Shown piece by piece: positions 1-6,574 of a DNA stretch of 17,046 nt. The stretch lies in assembly GCA_900556395.1 (NCBI GenBank), contig USOQ01000058.1, positions 1 to 17,046 on the forward strand. The letters are read 5' to 3'. The notes under the pieces are model-generated. The model was not told the DNA's origin and ran no database searches. It saw nothing but the letters and a program-made list of their open reading frames with translations. The stretch is from Candidatus Segatella caccae. GTDB lineage: Bacteria; Bacteroidota; Bacteroidia; Bacteroidales; Bacteroidaceae. Position numbers and translations under genes: made by a program. Every line of letters begins with the position of its first letter. Position 1 is the stretch's first letter.

Positions 1-334
1 CGAAGTCGAGGAACTTAGATACCTGCTTCTTGATAGCTTCCTGGTTATGATAGAGTGTCTCAGAGTCGAGAAGATTACGCTCCTGGCTCTTGCCAGAAGG
101 GTCACCAATCATACCTGTAGCACCTCCCACGAGGAGATAAGGCTTATGACCGCAACGCTGCAAGTGGCGAAGCATCATAATACCACAAAGGTGACCAATG
201 TGCAAAGAGTCTGCCGTAGGATCAGTTCCCAGATAAGCAGACACCATATGGGTGTTGAGATATTCCTCTGTACCTGGCATTATCTGTGCCAGCATACCAC
301 GCCATTTCAATTCTTCAACAAAATTTTTTGCCAT
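1..334 (-). CDS. tyrS: Tyrosyl-tRNA synthetase, N-terminal part (runs off window)
   Basis: This class I aminoacyl-tRNA synthetase activates tyrosine with ATP and charges tRNA-Tyr in the cytoplasm. Only the first 111 codons lie in the window; the rest is beyond the left edge. The ATG at 334 opens MAKNFVEELKWRG, a usual TyrRS start. The class I signature HIGH is at residues 45-48 inside SLHIGHLCGIMMLRHLQ, and the tyrosine/ATP pocket segment GGATGMIGDPSGKS is at residues 70-83. The KMSKS motif and the S4-like C-terminal domain would be outside. It is last in a minus-strand series after yidD, with a 59-bp gap that shows no clear TAnnTTTG box, so it is probably co-transcribed, though its own promoter cannot be excluded. 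Confidence 0.95.
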   Translation of the reverse strand, partial: MAKNFVEELKWRGMLAQIMPGTEEYLNTHMVSAYLGTDPTADSLHIGHLCGIMMLRHLQRCGHKPYLLVGGATGMIGDPSGKSQERNLLDSETLYHNQEAIKKQVSKFLDF

Positions 335-393
335 CGAATGATTTCTATTTATATATTACAATATGTGTTTGGGGCCTGACAACAGTCAGAAAC

Positions 394-660
394 TTACGGA
401 ACGGGGTCATAGCCCGAACCACCCCATGGGTTGCATCTTAATATGCGCCAAATGGCGAGCAACGTACCTTTAAAAGGGCCATGCTTGAGTATTGCCTGGC
501 GAGCATATTCAGAACACGTAGGTGTAAAGCGACAAGAAGGGGGCGTAAAAGGAGTAATACACTTCTGATAAAACAGGATGGGCCATACCAACAACTTCGT
601 CAAAGCCATAGTAAAACCATGTCCCATCCATGAAACTAATTTCTTCAGTCGACGCACCAT
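394..660 (-). CDS. yidD: Membrane protein insertion efficiency factor YidD
   Basis: YidD is a small protein of the inner face of the cytoplasmic membrane that helps YidC/Sec-dependent insertion of membrane proteins. At 88 aa it is a normal family size. The conserved core CRFTPTCSEYARQAI (residues 43-57) is followed by a hydrophobic/amphipathic stretch and the family ending RCNPWGGSGYDPVP. A hydrophobic segment, LTKLLVWPILFYQKC, occupies residues 20-34. The gene starts 22 bp after the rnpA stop; the rnpA-yidD pairing is conserved across bacteria, but here the usual partners rpmH and yidC are not adjacent. The family and gene pairing are established; a role in YidC-linked insertion is carried over from homologues. 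Confidence 0.95.
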   Translation of the reverse strand: MVRRLKKLVSWMGHGFTMALTKLLVWPILFYQKCITPFTPPSCRFTPTCSEYARQAILKHGPFKGTLLAIWRILRCNPWGGSGYDPVP

Positions 661-682
661 CTTCTTTCCATTTTTATGGATT

Positions 683-1120
683 CTAACTGCAAGACGAGTC
701 CTCCGTTTCTTTCAACAGCTTGTCAGCCACACGTCGAAGGAGCACCTGCATCTTGCTTTCCACCTTTGCAGACTCATACAAATGAGCATCCTGCCAAATG
801 ACAGCCAAAAGCAACTTCTTATGAGGCATCCTTTCCAAAACCTCAGCCAACAAAAACTTATTCTTACGATAGGCCTCACGAATCTGTCGTTTCACGCGAT
901 TTCGCTTCACCGCACGCTTAAAATATCGTTTCGATACGCTCACCAGCAATTCAGCCTTAGCAGTCTCTTTGCTCTGTCCTTCATCAACAAGCAGGAACAC
1001 ACCTCTTATAGGCCAGGCAGAGAAAGAACTGGCTTTTCCGCTGAAGAGTTGGTCAATGAGCAACTTGCTACACAACCGCTCTTCCTTGCCAAAAGTATGG
1101 GTTCCTATTGTTGATTCCAT
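683..1120 (-). CDS. rnpA: Ribonuclease P protein component
   Basis: RnpA is the basic protein subunit of RNase P, which binds the catalytic RNA and pre-tRNA leaders during 5' maturation of tRNAs. The family signature is clear: the RNR helix region KRAVKRNRVKRQIREAYR (about residues 68-85), with an upstream segment rich in beta strand (LLVSVSKRYFKR). The 145-aa length fits Bacteroidetes members, which are somewhat longer than the Escherichia coli protein. Its ATG is only 2 bp after the stop of the HemD-like gene, so translation is probably coupled or at least the two are co-transcribed. yidD follows. The C-terminus, about 40 residues after the RNR region, is less conserved and ends in a Ser/Cys-rich tail. 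Confidence 0.95.
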   Translation of the reverse strand: MESTIGTHTFGKEERLCSKLLIDQLFSGKASSFSAWPIRGVFLLVDEGQSKETAKAELLVSVSKRYFKRAVKRNRVKRQIREAYRKNKFLLAEVLERMPHKKLLLAVIWQDAHLYESAKVESKMQVLLRRVADKLLKETEDSSCS

Positions 1121-1122
1121 TA

Positions 1123-1872
1123 TTATTTGTTATGGGTCTTCAGATATTCTTTCAGCGCACCAGTCATAGAAGGGAATTCCTTTGTAGGTGCACTCAGGTC
1201 TAAGCGCAAACCTTCTTCATCTACTGTCTTAGCGGTAGCTGGACCGAAAGCACCTACAGCCACATCGCCTTGTTCAAAGTTAGGGAAGTTCTTCTTTAGG
1301 GCCTTAACACCCGTAGGACTAAAGAATACCATCATATCGTAATCAAAGCCTTTGATTTCTTCTTCAGTAAAATCATTGCTCACAGTACGATACATCACGC
1401 ACTCTGTATGATGGAGTTTCTTCTCGTCAAGCAGATTCTTGATATCATCATTATGAACACAACTCAATGGAACGAGATATTTCTCTGTCTTGTGTCGAGC
1501 CATCTGGGGTATCAAACCATCAATCTTACCCGTATTACCGAAGAACACCTTACGCTTGCGATACTGCACGTATTTCTGGATGTAAAGGGCTATGGTCTCT
1601 ATCACACAGAAGTATTTCATATCCTCTGGTATCGTGATGCGCATCTCTTTTGCCAGATTAAAATAGTTATCAACTGCATGACGTGACGTGAAAACAACTG
1701 CCGTATAGTCAAGCAAGTTTATCTTCTGCTGACGAAACTCCTTTGCAGAAAGCCCCTCAACCTTAAAGAAGGGACGGAAAACACATTTTACGCCATACTC
1801 CTTCTCAATGTCATAGTAAGGTGATTTATCACTTGCTGGTTTTGGCTGAGAAACCAAGATCTTTTTTATCAT
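1123..1872 (-). CDS. hemD: Uroporphyrinogen-III synthase (HemD) family protein
   Basis: The 249-aa cytosolic protein matches the HemD fold: two alternating alpha/beta domains. Recognisable parts are the N-terminal strand KKILVSQPKP, the VVFTSRHAVDNYF segment (about residues 58-70), a second-domain VMYRTVSND, and MVFFSPTGVKAL (about residues 180-191), which is the usual 'F.SP.gv..' motif. HemD converts hydroxymethylbilane to uroporphyrinogen III in tetrapyrrole synthesis. HemD family members are very divergent in sequence, so the assignment rests on these motifs and on length. It lies between a DUF4271 gene (6-bp gap) and rnpA (2-bp gap), not with other heme genes, so its actual substrate in this organism is uncertain. 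The gene symbol is by family only. Confidence 0.8.
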   Translation of the reverse strand: MIKKILVSQPKPASDKSPYYDIEKEYGVKCVFRPFFKVEGLSAKEFRQQKINLLDYTAVVFTSRHAVDNYFNLAKEMRITIPEDMKYFCVIETIALYIQKYVQYRKRKVFFGNTGKIDGLIPQMARHKTEKYLVPLSCVHNDDIKNLLDEKKLHHTECVMYRTVSNDFTEEEIKGFDYDMMVFFSPTGVKALKKNFPNFEQGDVAVGAFGPATAKTVDEEGLRLDLSAPTKEFPSMTGALKEYLKTHNK

Positions 1873-1878
1873 TTTGTC

Positions 1879-2898
1879 TTAAAAGTTTATTTTCAAATAA
1901 TGACTCATCAATACCAGTCCACCGCACAAGGCAGAGAACGGCACCGCTTCAAGGGCACAAAAGTACAAAAATATTTGCAAAAACGAGCCGTTTCCTCTAA
2001 AAAAGATAATATAACTCTTATAAAATGAGAGGATTTTTATTAATCCCACCACTATAAGAGCATAAATAATAGCTGCATCCCACGACAAATTAAAATATGT
2101 CAACAGCAAAACTACAGGGAATAAAAGCACCCCTTCACTCGAGAAAAGAAAGAGATAAGCCTTCATCCATTGTCCGTTTTTTTTCCTTTCAAAGAACACC
2201 CATCCCACTATAGAATAAAGCAACGCTTTTACAAGGAAATAAGCGGCGACAATACCTGCATAAATTGCTATTACCTGATATTGTTCTATCGTAAACGTAT
2301 CACTAATCGACACTCTGGAATAAAGAAAGTATCCGATAGCTGCCAACAAACAGGTTTGCAGCACCAAGAAGAGTTGAAATCTCAACTCCGTAGACGTCTC
2401 AGAGATTTCCGTTGTTCCAAAACGAGGTATATAGAAGAACTTACGCAACTGGCGCATAATAAACTCACGCGACTGTGCAAAGGCCACACATGCCAGCACA
2501 AAGCACAATAACAGCAGTGAGGTAACAAAGTTATCACCAGAAACAGTATAAGGAACGGGGTCTCCCGAAACTCCCAATCTACCACCCGGTAGCTCAGGAT
2601 GAAACAGAGAGTCCTTCGAGAAGAAAGACTCTCTATAATATTGTGGCAAGGTGACGTCTCTGAAGCTTTTACCAGCAGTATGACCTGGCAAATGAAGGGT
2701 GTCAGGCATGCTACTCCATCTGATTTCGCAAGGCTTGATGTGAGCCTGAATCATGGAGTCCTGCTGAGCGGGCGTAGCATTGCGTGGCAACCAGCTCAGC
2801 ACTTTCCGTGGCGTTAGTTCGCCTGTATGTGCAGCGGAGATCTGAACTTCTGCTTCACCAGACGCCTCTACCTGTACCGTATCTGCCTGTAGCACCAT
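1879..2898 (-). CDS. DUF4271 multi-spanning membrane protein
   Basis: The product is a 339-aa integral membrane protein. The N-terminal ~120 residues are soluble and Pro-rich, including LPRNATPAQQDSMIQ and a PELPGGRLGV segment. Hydrophobic helices follow from about residue 125 to the end: FVTSLLLLCFVLACVAFA, LFLVLQTCLLAAIGYFLY, an Ile/Val/Ala-rich pair after EQYQ, YLFLFSSEGVLLFPVVLLL, WDAAIIYALIVVGLIKIL, and a final LQIFLYFCALEAVPFSALC. This matches the Bacteroidetes-specific DUF4271 family, commonly found next to a hemD-like gene. No catalytic motif is apparent and the function is unknown. It starts 3 bp after the metK stop and ends 6 bp before the HemD-like gene, so all three are probably one transcript. 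Confidence 0.85.
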   Translation of the reverse strand: MVLQADTVQVEASGEAEVQISAAHTGELTPRKVLSWLPRNATPAQQDSMIQAHIKPCEIRWSSMPDTLHLPGHTAGKSFRDVTLPQYYRESFFSKDSLFHPELPGGRLGVSGDPVPYTVSGDNFVTSLLLLCFVLACVAFAQSREFIMRQLRKFFYIPRFGTTEISETSTELRFQLFLVLQTCLLAAIGYFLYSRVSISDTFTIEQYQVIAIYAGIVAAYFLVKALLYSIVGWVFFERKKNGQWMKAYLFLFSSEGVLLFPVVLLLTYFNLSWDAAIIYALIVVGLIKILSFYKSYIIFFRGNGSFLQIFLYFCALEAVPFSALCGGLVLMSHYLKINF

Positions 2899-2901
2899 TT
2901 T

Positions 2902-4176
2902 TTAAAGTCCGAAAGCTTTCTTGATGTCTTCTACCTTGTCTAACTTCTCCCAAGTAAACAATTCTACCATCATCTTCTTGGTTTCATGATAACGACTGGT
3001 GAACACCTTTTCCACCACCTCGTTCTTACGTCCCATGTGCCCATAAGCTGCAGTCTCAAGGAACATAGGCTGACGCAGTTTCAGCGTACGCTCGATAGCC
3101 TTAGGACGAAGGTCGAACATCTCCTTTATCTTTTGTGCTATCTCACCATCAGTCATATCAACATGGCTACGACCATAGGTGTTGACATAAATACTTACAG
3201 GCTCAGCCACACCAATGGCATAACTCACCTGTACGAGCATTTCGTCAGCCACACCTGCTGCCACCATATTCTTGGCGATATAACGAGTGGCATAGGCAGC
3301 AGAACGGTCTACCTTACTGCTATCCTTACCCGAGAAGGCTCCACCTCCATGAGCACCCTTACCACCATAAGTGTCTACAATAATCTTACGACCAGTAAGA
3401 CCCGTATCACCATGAGGACCGCCTATCACAAACTTACCTGTAGGGTTGACATAATACTTAATGTCATCATTAAACAAGGCGAGCACCTTATCACTCAGCA
3501 ATTTCTTGACACGAGGAATGAGGATATTGATAACATCCTCGCGTATCTTAGCCAACATCGCCTCATCATCATCATTGCCATTGGCATCCTTGATAAAATC
3601 ATCATGCTGGGTAGAAACCACAATGGTATCTATGCGCTGTGGAATATTATCATCCGAATACTCGATAGTAACCTGACTCTTAGAGTCTGGACGAAGATAA
3701 GTCATCTCCTTACCTTCCTTGCGAATATCGGCAAGCACACGCATAATAATCTGAGCCAAGTCGAGAGATACAGGCATGTAATTATCCGTCTCGTTGGTGG
3801 CATAACCAAACATCATACCCTGGTCGCCAGCGCCCTGGTCTTCATCCTCCTCGCGACTTACACCGCGATTGATATCATCACTCTGCTCGTGGATAGCTGT
3901 AAGTATACCACAAGAGTCGCCATCAAACTGATATTCCGACTTCGTATAGCCAATCTTCTTGATGGTTTTGCGAGCGATAGTCTGCAAGTCTACATACTCT
4001 GTCGAGCGCACCTCACCCATGATGACTACCTGACCTGTAGTACAGAAAGACTCAATGGCGCAATGTGCGTCCTTGTCGTAAGCTAAAAATTGATCAAGCA
4101 AAGCATCTGATATCTGGTCAGATACCTTATCTGGATGTCCTTCAGAAACTGATTCTGATGAAAACAAATATGCCAT
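2902..4176 (-). CDS. metK: S-adenosylmethionine synthetase
   Basis: MetK makes S-adenosylmethionine from ATP and methionine in the cytosol, working as a tetramer with Mg and K. The N-terminus carries FSSESVSEGHPDKVSDQIS (residues 5-23), with the catalytic His and Asp of GHPDK. The second signature, GAGDQGMMFGYATNET, is near residues 115-130, and the glycine loop GGPHGDTGLTGRK plus GGGAFSGKDSSKVDRS lies around residues 253-293. At 424 aa it is longer than the ~384-aa E. coli enzyme. The extra length includes an acidic insert (DANGNDDDEAMLAK, about residues 197-210) of the kind seen in Bacteroidetes enzymes. It heads the metK-DUF4271-hemD-rnpA-yidD series and has its own -7 box at 4228-4235. 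The leader is only about 45 nt, too short for known SAM riboswitches. Confidence 0.98.
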   Translation of the reverse strand: MAYLFSSESVSEGHPDKVSDQISDALLDQFLAYDKDAHCAIESFCTTGQVVIMGEVRSTEYVDLQTIARKTIKKIGYTKSEYQFDGDSCGILTAIHEQSDDINRGVSREEDEDQGAGDQGMMFGYATNETDNYMPVSLDLAQIIMRVLADIRKEGKEMTYLRPDSKSQVTIEYSDDNIPQRIDTIVVSTQHDDFIKDANGNDDDEAMLAKIREDVINILIPRVKKLLSDKVLALFNDDIKYYVNPTGKFVIGGPHGDTGLTGRKIIVDTYGGKGAHGGGAFSGKDSSKVDRSAAYATRYIAKNMVAAGVADEMLVQVSYAIGVAEPVSIYVNTYGRSHVDMTDGEIAQKIKEMFDLRPKAIERTLKLRQPMFLETAAYGHMGRKNEVVEKVFTSRYHETKKMMVELFTWEKLDKVEDIKKAFGL

Positions 4177-4227
4177 ATTTCTTATGTTAAAATCTTGGTT
4201 ATGATATATCTAATATTTATCGGGCTG

Positions 4228-4235
4228 CAAAGTTA
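4228..4235 (-). promoter_or_regulatory. Bacteroidetes-type -7 box before metK
   Basis: On the minus strand the octamer TAACTTTG matches the TAnnTTTG consensus recognised by the Bacteroidetes primary sigma factor. It lies 51 bp upstream of the metK ATG, giving a leader of about 45 nt. The expected TTTG -33 element at a 19-21 nt spacing is not evident, so this call rests on the -7 box and its position. Confidence 0.6.
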
Positions 4236-4299
4236 CGCATTATTTTCCACATACCGCTGTTTTTACACGAAAAAGTTGATGTTTTTTCCTGACTTTAAG

Positions 4300-5223
4300 C
4301 TATTTTTCGCCATACATGATATTGCGAGGATGATGTTCCAAGATGGCTTTTCTGAGATCGGAGTCTTCCAGGTGAGTATACACTTCCGTAGTACCGATAT
4401 CTTCATGCCCCAACATCGCCTGTATGACACGCAAGTCAGCACCCCCTTTGAGCAAAGCTGTGGCAAAACTATGCCTCAACGTGTGCGGCGAGATCGTCTT
4501 GGTGATACCTGCAGCTATGGCATATTGTTTGATCATAATCAGAATCATGGTCCGAGTAAGATGCGCCCCTCTTCTATTAAGGAAGACATAGTCTTCTTCA
4601 CCAGGTTTTATCTTCATCAGGTTGCGATCCATATACCAGTAATGCAACTCGTCAAGGGCTTTCGATGAGATGGGCACCAACCTTTCTTTACTGCCTTTAC
4701 CCAACACGCGCACAAACTTTTCTTCCTCGTAAAGATCGCTCAATTTAAGATTCACAAGTTCACTTACACGCAGTCCGCATGAGAAAAGCACCTCTATGAT
4801 GGCTTTGTTACGCTGCCCCTCCCATTTGCTCAAGTCTATGGCATTCTCCAGTTGATCCACCTCCTCTACCGTCAGATATTCAGGCAGATGCAACCCCACT
4901 TGTGGGCTTTCCAGCAATTCGGTAGGATCGTCCTTGAGAAAACCATCAAGAACTAAGAATCGATAAAAAGACCGGATGCCACTAAGGATGCGTGCTTGCG
5001 TGCGAGCCCCCACCCCAGCATCGTGGACAGACGCAGAGAAATGCTGCAAATCAGGCAACCGCACCTCCAGCACCGACATATTGTTTTGCTTTACATAATC
5101 AAGCAGATACTTCAAATCATGCCGATACGCAGCCAACGTATGAACAGAGAAATTGCGCTCCAACTTGAGATACCTCATATAGTTCTTTACAATTTCCGTA
5201 CTTGATTTCTTGCTTGTTTCCAT
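4300..5223 (-). CDS. xerD: Tyrosine recombinase XerD
   Basis: XerD-type site-specific recombinase that, with a partner, resolves chromosome dimers at dif. With the chosen start it has 307 aa, close to the ~300-aa norm. An N-terminal SAM-like core-binding domain covers residues ~8-95 and the catalytic domain ~115-300. All active-site residues are visible: R152 (GLRVSEL), K176 (GKGSKER), H247 and R250 (HTLRHSF), H273 (LGHEDIGTT) and the nucleophile Y282 (EVYTHL). The open frame extends upstream to 5340, but METSKKSSTE at 5223 is chosen because the extension is not XerD-like and would include the xerD promoter box. XerC is the close alternative; the housekeeping context and sequence style favour XerD. 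No integrase neighbours, att repeats or cargo genes suggest a mobile element. Confidence 0.93.
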   Translation of the reverse strand: METSKKSSTEIVKNYMRYLKLERNFSVHTLAAYRHDLKYLLDYVKQNNMSVLEVRLPDLQHFSASVHDAGVGARTQARILSGIRSFYRFLVLDGFLKDDPTELLESPQVGLHLPEYLTVEEVDQLENAIDLSKWEGQRNKAIIEVLFSCGLRVSELVNLKLSDLYEEEKFVRVLGKGSKERLVPISSKALDELHYWYMDRNLMKIKPGEEDYVFLNRRGAHLTRTMILIMIKQYAIAAGITKTISPHTLRHSFATALLKGGADLRVIQAMLGHEDIGTTEVYTHLEDSDLRKAILEHHPRNIMYGEK

Positions 5224-5240
5224 TTTTATTATTACCTTTG
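5210..5240 (+). promoter_or_regulatory. Probable promoter for aroQ
   Basis: TACCTTTG at 5233-5240 is a full match to the Bacteroidetes -7 consensus TAnnTTTG. A TTG at 5210-5212 lies 20 nt upstream, which fits the -33 element spacing. It would give aroQ a leader of about 105 nt. The -33 part overlaps the first codons of xerD on the other strand. Confidence 0.5.
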
Positions 5241-5299
5241 CATATACAACAGCGAGCCATGACACATCGCCAACAGGCCTTTGCCAGACTCTTCGTTCG

Positions 5300-5335
5300 C
5301 AAAAGTACAAAAAAATTCTGATATTTAGGAACAAA
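5300..5335 (-). promoter_or_regulatory. Probable promoter for xerD
   Basis: On the minus strand TACTTTTG (5300-5307) matches TAnnTTTG, and a TTTG (5332-5335) is upstream. The spacing of 24 nt is longer than the usual 19-21, so the -33 assignment is weak. The xerD leader would be about 70 nt from here to the ATG at 5223, which supports that start over the longer frame. Confidence 0.5.
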
Positions 5336-5349
5336 AACATCTTTTAGAT

Positions 5350-5772
5350 ATGAAGATACAGATTATCAATGGACCCAACCTAAACTTGCTTGGTGTTCGC
5401 GAGCCTGGTATTTACGGCAGCAATTCCTTCGAGAGTTATCTTCCCCAGCTGAAAGCGAAATACCCTGATGTAGAGATAGAATACTATCAAAGCAACATCG
5501 AAGGTGAGCTTATCAACAAGTTACAGGAAGTAGGATTCAGTTACGACGGAGTGGTTCTAAACGCTGGAGCCTACACACACACCAGCATTGCACTGCAAGA
5601 TTGTATACGCAGCATGAAATGCCCTGTAGTAGAAGTTCATATCTCCAACGTTCACAAGCGCGAGGAGTTTCGTCATCACTCATTCCTTTCTGCAGTATGC
5701 CTCGGTGTCATATGTGGGTTTGGATTAGCATCATACGACCTTGCCATTGCGGGCATCTTAGCACAACGATAG
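5350..5772 (+). CDS. aroQ: 3-dehydroquinate dehydratase, type II
   Basis: AroQ dehydrates 3-dehydroquinate to 3-dehydroshikimate, the third step of the shikimate pathway, as a cytosolic dodecamer. The 140-aa length is typical of type II enzymes. The start IINGPNLNLLGVREPGIYG carries the active-site Arg17 and catalytic Tyr22. SNIEGELI is at 48-55, NAGAYTHTS with the substrate-binding Asn71 at 71-79, EVHISN with catalytic His97 at 95-100, and FRHHS with Arg108 at 107-111. It is unrelated to the type I AroD fold. The gene diverges from xerD and is followed after one base by an O-methyltransferase gene, so the two are probably one transcript. The ATG is preceded by an A/T-rich stretch with no Shine-Dalgarno sequence. 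Confidence 0.97.
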   Translation: MKIQIINGPNLNLLGVREPGIYGSNSFESYLPQLKAKYPDVEIEYYQSNIEGELINKLQEVGFSYDGVVLNAGAYTHTSIALQDCIRSMKCPVVEVHISNVHKREEFRHHSFLSAVCLGVICGFGLASYDLAIAGILAQR

Positions 5773-5773
5773 C

Positions 5774-6412
5774 ATGACAGAGACAGAGGTTATAGACCAA
5801 TATATTTGCCAACATATCCAACCCGAGGGAGAATACCTATATCGACTCTATCGGGCCACCAACATACATACCATTCATGGACGTATGGCAAGTGGACATA
5901 TCCAGGGTAGACTCCTAAAGATGCTTGTTGAGATGATTCGTCCCAACAATATTCTTGAGGTGGGTACGTTTAGTGGATATAGCGCCATCTGTCTGGCAGA
6001 AGGTCTGAAAGAAGGTGGCAAACTATATACTTTTGAAATCAACGATGAGATGGAAGACTTCACACGCCCATGGATAGAAGGCTCTTCCGTGGCCGACAAG
6101 ATAGACTTCCGCATTGGAGATGCCAACATCGAGGCACCTAAGTTGGGGGTAATGTTCGACATGGCATTTGTTGATGGCGACAAGCGCACCTATCTGGAGA
6201 CCTACGAAATGGTACTGAGCATTCTGAATCCTGGTGGCTATATCCTCGCTGATAACACTCTTTGGGATGGTCATGTCACAGATTCCGCCTACGACCACGA
6301 TCACCAGACGCAAGGCATACGTAAGTTCAACGACTTCATCGCACAAGATTCTCGCGTAGAAGTTGTCATCCTACCCCTAAGAGATGGTCTCACACTCATC
6401 AGAAAAAAATAA
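5774..6412 (+). CDS. SAM-dependent O-methyltransferase (caffeoyl-CoA OMT-like)
   Basis: The 212-aa protein has the class I methyltransferase fold of the methyltransferase-3/TrmR-like family. SAM-binding motif I is EVGTFSGYS (residues 62-70); the acidic residue that contacts the ribose is Glu88 in YTFEIN; the metal/catalytic segment FVDGDKRTY spans 132-140; and ADNTLWDG (159-166) provides the second metal-binding Asp160/Asn161 pair. The cation-dependent family includes catechol O-methyltransferases and the tRNA uridine-5-oxyacetate methyltransferase TrmR, so the substrate cannot be stated. Its ATG follows the aroQ stop by one base, which implies co-transcription and probably coupled translation. 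It ends just before the convergent repeat spacer. Bacteroidales often carry this gene next to aroQ, but that does not fix a role. Confidence 0.88.
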   Translation: MTETEVIDQYICQHIQPEGEYLYRLYRATNIHTIHGRMASGHIQGRLLKMLVEMIRPNNILEVGTFSGYSAICLAEGLKEGGKLYTFEINDEMEDFTRPWIEGSSVADKIDFRIGDANIEAPKLGVMFDMAFVDGDKRTYLETYEMVLSILNPGGYILADNTLWDGHVTDSAYDHDHQTQGIRKFNDFIAQDSRVEVVILPLRDGLTLIRKK

Positions 6413-6432
6413 AGGATTCAACTTTCGCAAAT

Positions 6433-6573
6433 GGGGAAGTTAAAGAAGTTAAAGAATTTAGAGAATTTAGAGAAGTTAAAGCCATATGCTTTATAGCTTA
6501 ATATACAACCAAAAAGGCTATTGGCTATAACTTCCCCAACGACCGTAGGGAGTGATAACTTCTTTAACTTCCC
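6433..6573. repeat. Convergent spacer with inverted repeat and tandem 9-mers
   Basis: Between the converging O-methyltransferase and permease genes, gggaagttaaagaagtta (6434-6451) has its exact reverse complement at 6556-6573, 18 of 18 bases. The right arm ends just before the permease stop codon (6575-6577). A second, nested stem pairs 6472-6483 with 6523-6534 (11 of 12). The left arm can alternatively pair over 10 bases with 6528-6537. Near-palindrome CCCAACGACCGTAGGG (6535-6550) lies inside the right half. The structure could be a bidirectional terminator or a small non-coding interspersed repeat of the REP/MITE kind; there is no coding capacity. Confidence 0.75.
6436..6480 (+). repeat. 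Five-copy tandem 9-bp repeat
   Basis: Five in-register units are seen without gaps: gaagttaaa, gaagttaaa, gaatttaga, gaatttaga, gaagttaaa. The units are of two types in the order A-A-B-B-A, differing at three positions. The array overlaps the left arm of the larger inverted repeat. Arrays like this can gain or lose units by slippage. Confidence 0.85.
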
Positions 6574-6574
6574 T

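Noticed and set aside
376..389. Hairpin CTGAC-AACA-GTCAG between yidD and tyrS
   Set aside because: Only 5 bp and no U-run; too weak to call a terminator.
2986..4086. 366-codon open frame on the plus strand
   Set aside because: It lies wholly antisense to metK and has no recognisable domain; long antisense frames are expected from the codon bias of a conserved gene.
4177..4299. SAM riboswitch ahead of metK
   Set aside because: The leader after the -7 box is about 45 nt and shows no suitable stems.
4300..5223. Tyrosine recombinase as sign of a mobile element
   Set aside because: Sequence and length fit housekeeping XerD; no att-like repeats, cargo genes or tRNA are nearby.
5224..5340. 39-residue N-terminal extension of xerD
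   Set aside because: Not like XerD, and it would contain the probable xerD promoter; METSKKSSTE at 5223 matches the family start.
6436..6480. CRISPR array
   Set aside because: Nine-base units with no spacers; a simple tandem repeat.
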